Shown here: piece after piece, positions 27,501-33,293 of the stretch
How the letters are laid out: each line of letters begins with the position of its first letter
Position numbering within the stretch: the stretch's first letter is position 1
Source: JACDAN01 sp963847235
GTDB lineage: Bacteria > Actinomycetota > Thermoleophilia > Gaiellales > Gaiellaceae
Length of the DNA stretch: 33,293 nt
NCBI GenBank assembly: GCA_963847235.1
Contig: CAWJYU010000002.1
Location: 1 to 33,293 of the forward strand
Direction of reading: 5' to 3'
Position numbers and translations under genes: made by a program
Notes under the pieces: generated by a model
What the model saw: the letters and a program-made list of their open reading frames with translations, nothing else
What the model was told of the DNA's origin: nothing
The model's database searches: none

Positions 27501-30500
27501 GAGCGCATCCTCGCCGACGTTTCGGCGGAGGGCGCGCTTCGGTTCACCGACACGCTCTTCGCATTCCTCGAGGGCGTCACCGAAGACAACTCACGCGCCA
27601 TCGTCGCGGCGAACGCGGCCAGGATTCGCCGAGTCGACGAGACCCATTTCCGTCTGGCGAACGACTTCGACCTCGGCGCCCCACTCACGATTCCCGCAGG
27701 CGCGACGATCAACGAGCTTGATGCCCGCGCGCTGCTCGCCGGCCACCACCCGAGCGAGGTGCTGCCTGTGCGCCTCGCCGGTGCGCTGCGACTGCCCGTA
27801 TCGACGACGAAGGCGCTACTTGGGCTGCTCGGTGCCGATCTCTCGTCCGGTGCATTGCCCTCGACCCTTCACGGAGAGCAGCCGCCGGAGGCGCTGGTGG
27901 CGCTCCTGGCTGCTCTCGTCCCGCTCACCGTTCTGTTTCGGAGTCCGGCGTTCGATGCCGAGGCAGTCGCCTTTGTGTCCGAGCAAGATGTCATCTTCGG
28001 GCTCACCGACCCGCGCGACGTCTCGATCGCGACGGTGCGGGCGGTCGGCGCCTACGCTCAGCTCGCGGATACGACTCGCGGGGCCGAGTTCTCCAGCGTG
28101 CCCCCGGCCCACACAGCGGCCGAGGTTCGCCGGGTGCTCGAGGCGTTCGATCCGGCGACGAAGAGCTTCACACCCACCGACAACGCCGAGCTTGCGCGGG
28201 TGGTCGGCGGTGAGCCCGGCCTCCTCGCCACGCTGCTGGAGGCGGTCTCATTCCCAGTCGGCGCCACCTCCGCGCTCGAACGGCTTATCGGCTCCGTCCG
28301 GCTTGCACAGCTGCTCCAGATCGGCGGCGACGCGCTCGGGCACATGCTCTCGGACGACTATGACCGGCTCCAAGCGGCGGCCGACGCGCTCCTCGCAGCG
28401 CTGCGGGCGCGCTATGCCGAGCGCGAGTGGGCGGACAAGATCGAGCCGCTCGAGGACCGGGTGCGCTCCCGCAAGCGCGACGCGCTCACTGACCATCTCA
28501 TCCGCTCGACCTTTCCGCAGTTCAAGAGCAGGGACGACCTCTACCAGCACTTCCTGATCGACGTCGAGCTAGAGGGGTGCGCGCGGACGTCGCGTGTCGT
28601 CGCGGCCATTTCGAGCCTCCAGCTCTACGTCCACCGGGTGCTGATGAACCTCGAGCAGGACCAGCGCGACCCCGCCGACCCGCTCCGCGTGCACGTGCTG
28701 CCGACGGCGATCCCGGCAGACGAATGGGCCTGGCGCAAGAACTACCGAGTCTGGGAAGCCAACCGCAAGGTCTTCCTCTGGCCCGAGAACTACATCGAGC
28801 CCGAGCTTCGCGACGACAAGACGCCGCTCTTCGAGGAGCTCGAGGCGACACTGCTCCAGCAGCCGGTCGACGAGCAGAGCGTGCTCGACGCCTACTCCGC
28901 GTACCTCGCGGGCTTCGAGGAGATCGCGAGCCTCGACCTCGCTGGGGCGTTCCATCAGAAGGACGCGACGGCAAGGCGTGACGTCCTCCACCTGTTCGGC
29001 GTCAGCTCGACGGACCCGCCGACGTACTACCACCGCACGGCCGAGAACGCCCACTACGGCGTCACCGACACCGGTCGCGGCACCTCGTGGACCCCGTGGC
29101 GCAAGATCGACGTCCAGATCGGCGCCCGCCGCGTCTCGCCGCTCGTGGTCAGCGGGCGCCTGCACCTCTTCTGGGTCGAGTACGCGACGAAGCCCAAGAC
29201 GGTGGTGAGCGAAGGCGGGTCGAGGTTCGTCGGCTATCTGCACACGACGATCGTGAAGTACACGACGCTGCGCCTCGACGGGCGCTGGACGGCGCCGCAG
29301 CAGGTCTCGATCTATCGCCGCTACCCCTTCAGCCTCGGCGGAGGGGTGATCACGGACCGCCTGGTCAGCGGAATCCCCGAGTTCGCGACCGAGCGCGTCG
29401 AGCACCGCGAGCCGCGCGACGGTTACACCCTGCAGGGCTTCCCCTGGGAACGGGTCTATCCGTTCGTCGACGGCGGTCGAGCGGCCTGCCTTACCGTCGG
29501 CGGCTTCCTGCTCTCACGTCGGCTGGACCTGTTCGACCGGGAGCTGACCTCGTCGGCGCCCCGCCGGCGCCGAAGCCGCGGGCGCATCCTCTTCACAAAG
29601 CAGGCGCCCGAAGGACGCTTCCTGCACCAGGCGCCGGTGTTCCCGTCCGAGACGCTCGACTACGACCGCTGCATGCTCTACCTCGACATGTCGCGCCTCG
29701 GCGTCGTCCGCTGGGGATATCAACCGCGGTTCCGCATCGAGAAGACGGTCCACCGGAGTCCACTTCTTCGCCTTGGCAGCCGTGACCGTGTGGAGGTCAT
29801 CAACGGCTCATGTGAGGATTCCCTGATCGCCTCGGACGGCGACCTGCTGCTCCTGCAGGGCTCGGTCCGCCCAGCTCCGAGCTACCTGCTCCGCCGCGCG
29901 GGGACGACGCTGGGCCCGCGGGTCGCGCGCCGCCTCTTCACAAGCGGGGTCGACGGCCTGCTCGCCATCTCAACGCAGCAAAGTCTCCGCGAGCCGGGGC
30001 CGTCGGCCGTGCCGCTCAACAACGTCCGCACCGCGATCGTCACCGACCGCATCGACTTCACCGGCCCGTACGGCGTCTATTACCGCGAGATCTTCTTCCA
30101 CATCCCGTTCCTCATCGCCAACCACCTCAACGCCCAGGGCAGGTTCGCCGCCGCTCAGCGCTGGTACAGCTACGTCTTCGACCCCACCGCCAACGAGCAC
30201 ATCGCGGCCGAGCTCAGCCCAATCGAGCGCGAGCGCCGTCAGCGCGATCGCGTCTGGCGCTACGTCGAGTTCCGCGGGCTGGACGTGCCGAGGCTGCGCG
30301 CGACGCTCACCGACCCCGCGGCGATCGAGGCGTACAAGCGCGACCCGTTCAACCCGCACGCGATCGCCCGGCTGCGCCTGAGCGCGTACCAGAAGGCGAT
30401 CGTCATGAAGTACGTCGACAACCTGCTCGACTGGGCCGACAGCCTCTTCGCCCAGTTCACGATGGAGTCGGTCAACGAGGCGACGATGCTGTACTCGATG

Positions 30501-33144
30501 GCGGCGACATCCTCGGCGACCGACCGCCCGCCCTCGGCTCATGCGGCGAGGGCGCCGTCTCACCGAAGACGTACGAGCGGATCGCGCCCCTCGTCAAGGC
30601 CGGCTCGGAGTTCTTCGTCGAGCTCGAGACGTGGCTGCTCGGTCGCCGCGCCGAGACACCCTTCGTCAGGCTCGATCGGCGCAAGCTGAGCCACCGGTTC
30701 GCCCTCGAGCCGCAGGCGATCGCACATGCGGCTGGCCTGACGGCCGAAGCGGCGACGCGCACGTCGGAGGCCGATCCCACAGTCGAGGCGGACGGCCTCA
30801 TGCTCGGCGATTGGAACCGCGCGCGCGTCGCGTCGTGGGACGTCCGGCGGGCGCCCGTGATTCGCGCGGTCGACGATGGCAGGTCGCGTGTCGTCGAGCA
30901 GCCCGTGCGCGAGCTCGACCAGGGGGCGGCGAGGCTCCGCGCGGTCCGGACGGCCTCCCGGTTCGGCTGGCACCTCGTCCGTCAGCTCGGCCCCGTGTTC
31001 TGCGTCCCCCACAACCGTGAGCTGCTCGCATACTGGGACCGCGTCGAGGACCGGCTGTTCAAGATCCGCAACTGCAGGGACATCACCGGCGCACGGCGGG
31101 AGCTCGCGCTCTTCGCCCCCGAGATCGACCCGCGGCTGCTCGTCCGCGCCCGCGCGGCAGGGCTCTCGCTCGACGAGGTGCTCGGCGCGACGACGGGGAA
31201 CCTGCCGCCCTACCGCTTCGCCTTCCTGATCGAGCGCGCGAAGGCGTACGCGGCCACCGTGCAGTCGTTCGGCGCCGCACTCCTAGCGGCGCTCGAGAAG
31301 AAGGACATCGAGGAGCTGACGCGCATCCGCACGGTGCAGCAGCAGAACATCCTCAAGCTGACGACGCGGATCCGGCAGTGGGACATCGACACCGCCGAGG
31401 ACGCGATCGAGACGCTGGAGCGGCAGCGGGCGGCGGCCGAGTACCGGCGCGACTACTTCCAGGGGCTCGTGACCGAGAATCTGAGCGCGTGGGAGCAGAC
31501 GCAGTCGGGGGCGCGGAACACAGCCTCCGTTCTGCAGGTCGTCGCCGGCACGCTCGACACCTTGGCGGGCATCAAGCACCTCGTGCCGCAAGTCGGGTCG
31601 CCGTTCGCGATGAAGTAGGGCGGCAGCGAGCTCGGCACCAGCGCGCGTTCGTGGTCGGGCGCGTTGTTGGACGCGGCCGGCGCCCTCGAGGCCAGCGCCG
31701 CCGCGGCCGGTCTCGAGGCGAGCTTCGAGCGCCGCAAGGAGGGGTGGGAGCACCAGATCGAGCTCGCGAAGCGGGACGTCGGCGCGCTCGAGAAGCAGCT
31801 CGAGGCGGCGCGCCTGCGGCACGAGATCGCCGTCCGCTCGCTCGAGATCCACGACGCTTCGATCGAGCAACTCGAGGAGTTACACGCCTTCTACGGAGAC
31901 AAGTTCACCGATCTCGGCCTCTACACGTTCCTCGCCTCGACGCTCCAGCGCATCTACCGCGAGGCGTACAACAGCGCCTACGGGATGGCACGGCTCGCCG
32001 AGCAGGCGTACCGCTTCGAGCGCGACGACGACACGAGCGAGCTGCTGGCGCCTTCCTATTGGGACGCGTCGCGGGCCGGGCTGCTGGCCGGCGAGCGCCT
32101 GCTCGTCGACCTGCAGAACATGGAGCGGCGGTTTCTCGAGACGAACTACCGGTGCCTGGAGATCGACCAGGCTTTCTCGCTGACCCAGGTCGACCCTGCC
32201 GCCCTTGTCCGGCTGCGCGAAACGGGAAACTGCGAGTTCGTGATCCCGGAGGTGTTCTTCGACCTGTTCTACCCCGGGCACTACCGGCGCCGCGATCAAG
32301 TCGGTGCGGCTCACGATCCCGTGCGTCACCGGGCCGTACACGAACGTGAGCGCGACGCTGACCCTGCTCGGCAGCAGCATCCGCAACGAGCCGCGGATCG
32401 AAGCCGACGCGCTCGTGCCGTTGCCGCTGCGACGCAGCGTCTCCATCGCAACGAGCACGGCGCAGCAGGACGCCGGCGTCTTCGAGCTGAGCTTCCGCGA
32501 CGAGCGCTATATGCCGTTCGAGGGCGCCGGGACGCGTCAGCAGCTGGCGCCTCACGCTGCCGCGGACGTTTCGCCCGTTCGACTACCGGACGATCAACGA
32601 CGTGATCCTCCACGTCACCTATACCGCCGAAACGGACGAGCTGCTGCGCGAGCACGTGGAGCAGCGGAACGCCGAGCTGGAGGGCACGTTGCGCAACGTC
32701 CTTGCCACCAGCGGGCTCACGCGCGTCTTCAGCCTTCGGAACGACTTTTCTGGGGCGTTTCAGCAGCTGCTCCACCAGCCCAAGGGAACGCCGGTGCGGG
32801 TGGGGATCGGCCCGGAGCACTTCCCTCTCTTCCTCCAGGGGATCGAGCTACGCGCCACGGCGGCTCGGGTTGCGCTCGCACCCACCGACGGGGCCCCTGG
32901 GGGCTTCCGGTTGGCCGTCGACGGCCAGGAGCTATCGAGCTTCGCCGCCGATGCCGAGCTCGGCGGGCTCCCGGCTCGGGATGCAGCGGCGGCCTTCGTT
33001 CCCGACGTGATTGGAGATCACGTCTTTGCGGTCGTGGAGCCAGACACGCTCGCCGTCGAGGACCCGGTTCCCGGCGATCTGTCCGCGATCGACGCAGACA
33101 AGCTGAACGACGTGATCGTGTTCGTCGATTACGCGACCGCCTAG
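24570..33144 (+). CDS. Tc (ABC) toxin TcA subunit (frameshifted, one in-frame TAG)
   Basis: ATG 24570 (MPLDKRLVTIGTASRLSPRQ) follows GAGGAG by six bases. About 2,858 codons, somewhat larger than the classic ~2,500-residue TcA. The VRP1 region has ACEHCQSLLSPAAYFVDL (Cys 478-483) and RRPDL; near residue 1,310 comes the ABC-toxin/neuraminidase-like region (STFPQFKSRDDLYQHFLIDV, WRKNYRVWEANRKVFLWPEN); near 1,832 REIFFHIPFLIANHLNAQGR; then channel coiled coils (RTVQQQNILKLTTRIRQW; NMERRFLETNYRCLEIDQ) and the C-terminal TcB-binding domain (RLTIPCVTGPYTNVSATL, SFRDERYMPFEGAG, LTLPRTFRPFDYRTIND). TcA pentamers bind cells and inject the effector. Frameshifts lie near 30505, 32290 and 32532. TAG at 31616-31618 splits FAMK from GGSELGTSA in an otherwise continuous frame; Tyr seems the expected residue. 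Confidence 0.93.
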
Positions 33145-33163
33145 CTCGCGGCCCCGGCTCCTT

Positions 33164-33199
33164 GCGCCGGCGCTGGTGTGGGTGCTCCAGCGCCGGTGC
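33164..33199 (+). terminator. Hairpin terminator after TcA
   Basis: GCGCCGGCGCTGG pairs with CCAGCGCCGGTGC (13 pairs, one G-U) around a ten-base loop, starting 20 bases after the TcA stop. It lies between TcA and the convergent VOC gene and could serve both. There is no T-run. Confidence 0.65.
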
Positions 33200-33252
33200 A
33201 GGCGGCGCATTGCCACTCACGGCGTCCGGAGGCTAGTGGCCGGCGTCCGGGT

Positions 33253-33293
33253 TCAGCTGCGCTCGATCAACTCCACCCGGTACTGGTCCGGAT
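33253..33293 (-). CDS. VOC/glyoxalase-family protein, C-terminal end (partial at window edge)
   Basis: The minus strand entering from the right edge reads PDQYRVELIERS and stops at TGA 33253-33255. ELIE is the usual final metal-ligand strand of glyoxalase-type VOC proteins. Only 12 residues are visible, so the family call rests on this ending and on its near match to the VOC remnant at 14425-14480. Confidence 0.5.
   Translation of the reverse strand, partial: PDQYRVELIERS

Noticed and set aside
31616..31618. TAG read as pyrrolysine or another recoded amino acid
   Set aside because: No recoding signal is visible, the site is one base from Tyr, and neighbouring sequence has many other errors; a point change or sequencing error is simpler.

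Overview
The window reads as high-GC chromosome (or a metagenome-assembled contig) from an actinobacterium. The compact operons, the TPR-linked class III cyclase with a VHxAARI motif and the multi-repeat Ig-like surface protein suggest Thermoleophilia (Gaiellales or Solirubrobacterales). That placement is an inference from protein style; there is no rRNA here to prove it. Many genes are split by single-base frameshifts (about 28 by my reading, plus one in-frame amber) although the protein sequence continues cleanly in another frame. I annotate these as whole genes and give the approximate breakpoints.

Left part (1-9.4 kb), ordinary metabolism and regulation: two overlapping class III PLP aminotransferase genes (the first open at the window edge); a convergent GNAT acetyltransferase; a TPR/class III cyclase protein; a LysE/RhtB exporter with the 3' stub of a VOC gene behind it; a secreted beta-propeller protein divergent from a MarR regulator, with a perfect TTGAAC-N6-GTTCAA palindrome between them; a SAM methyltransferase; and a secreted DUF4394 protein followed by a strong hairpin.

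Middle part (9.4-14.5 kb), surface genes on the minus strand: a proline-rich membrane protein followed directly by a roughly 1,360-residue secreted protein built of 13 Ig-like repeats of about 83 residues with a C-terminal cap domain. Behind this operon's start lies the 3' end of a VOC gene with its own hairpin.

Right part (14.6-33.2 kb), accessory island: a small helical/coiled-coil protein ending in a GGDV-type glycine motif; a minus-strand pair made of an FHA-domain protein and a two-helix membrane protein that carries the same GSIGVIG-x-x-GGD motif; then a two-gene ABC toxin (Tc) locus. Its first gene is a TcB-TcC fusion (SpvB and FG-GAP/VCBS regions, Rhs barrel, Rhs core motif, then an unusually long variable tail of about 615 residues with a Gly/Asp-rich linker and an unfamiliar EHM...GNAGWNIIP candidate effector). 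Its second gene is a complete-length TcA of about 2,858 codons, interrupted by three frameshifts and one in-frame TAG. A hairpin follows TcA, and the window closes inside another VOC gene. The two similar VOC 3' ends (14.43 and 33.26 kb) bracket the island.

The Tc genes would be expected to work as in known Tc toxins: TcA forms the pentameric receptor-binding and translocation channel, and the TcB-TcC cocoon encloses the autocleaved C-terminal effector and delivers it through the channel. The novelty lies in the probable host lineage, the fused TcB-TcC, the long tail and the effector candidate.
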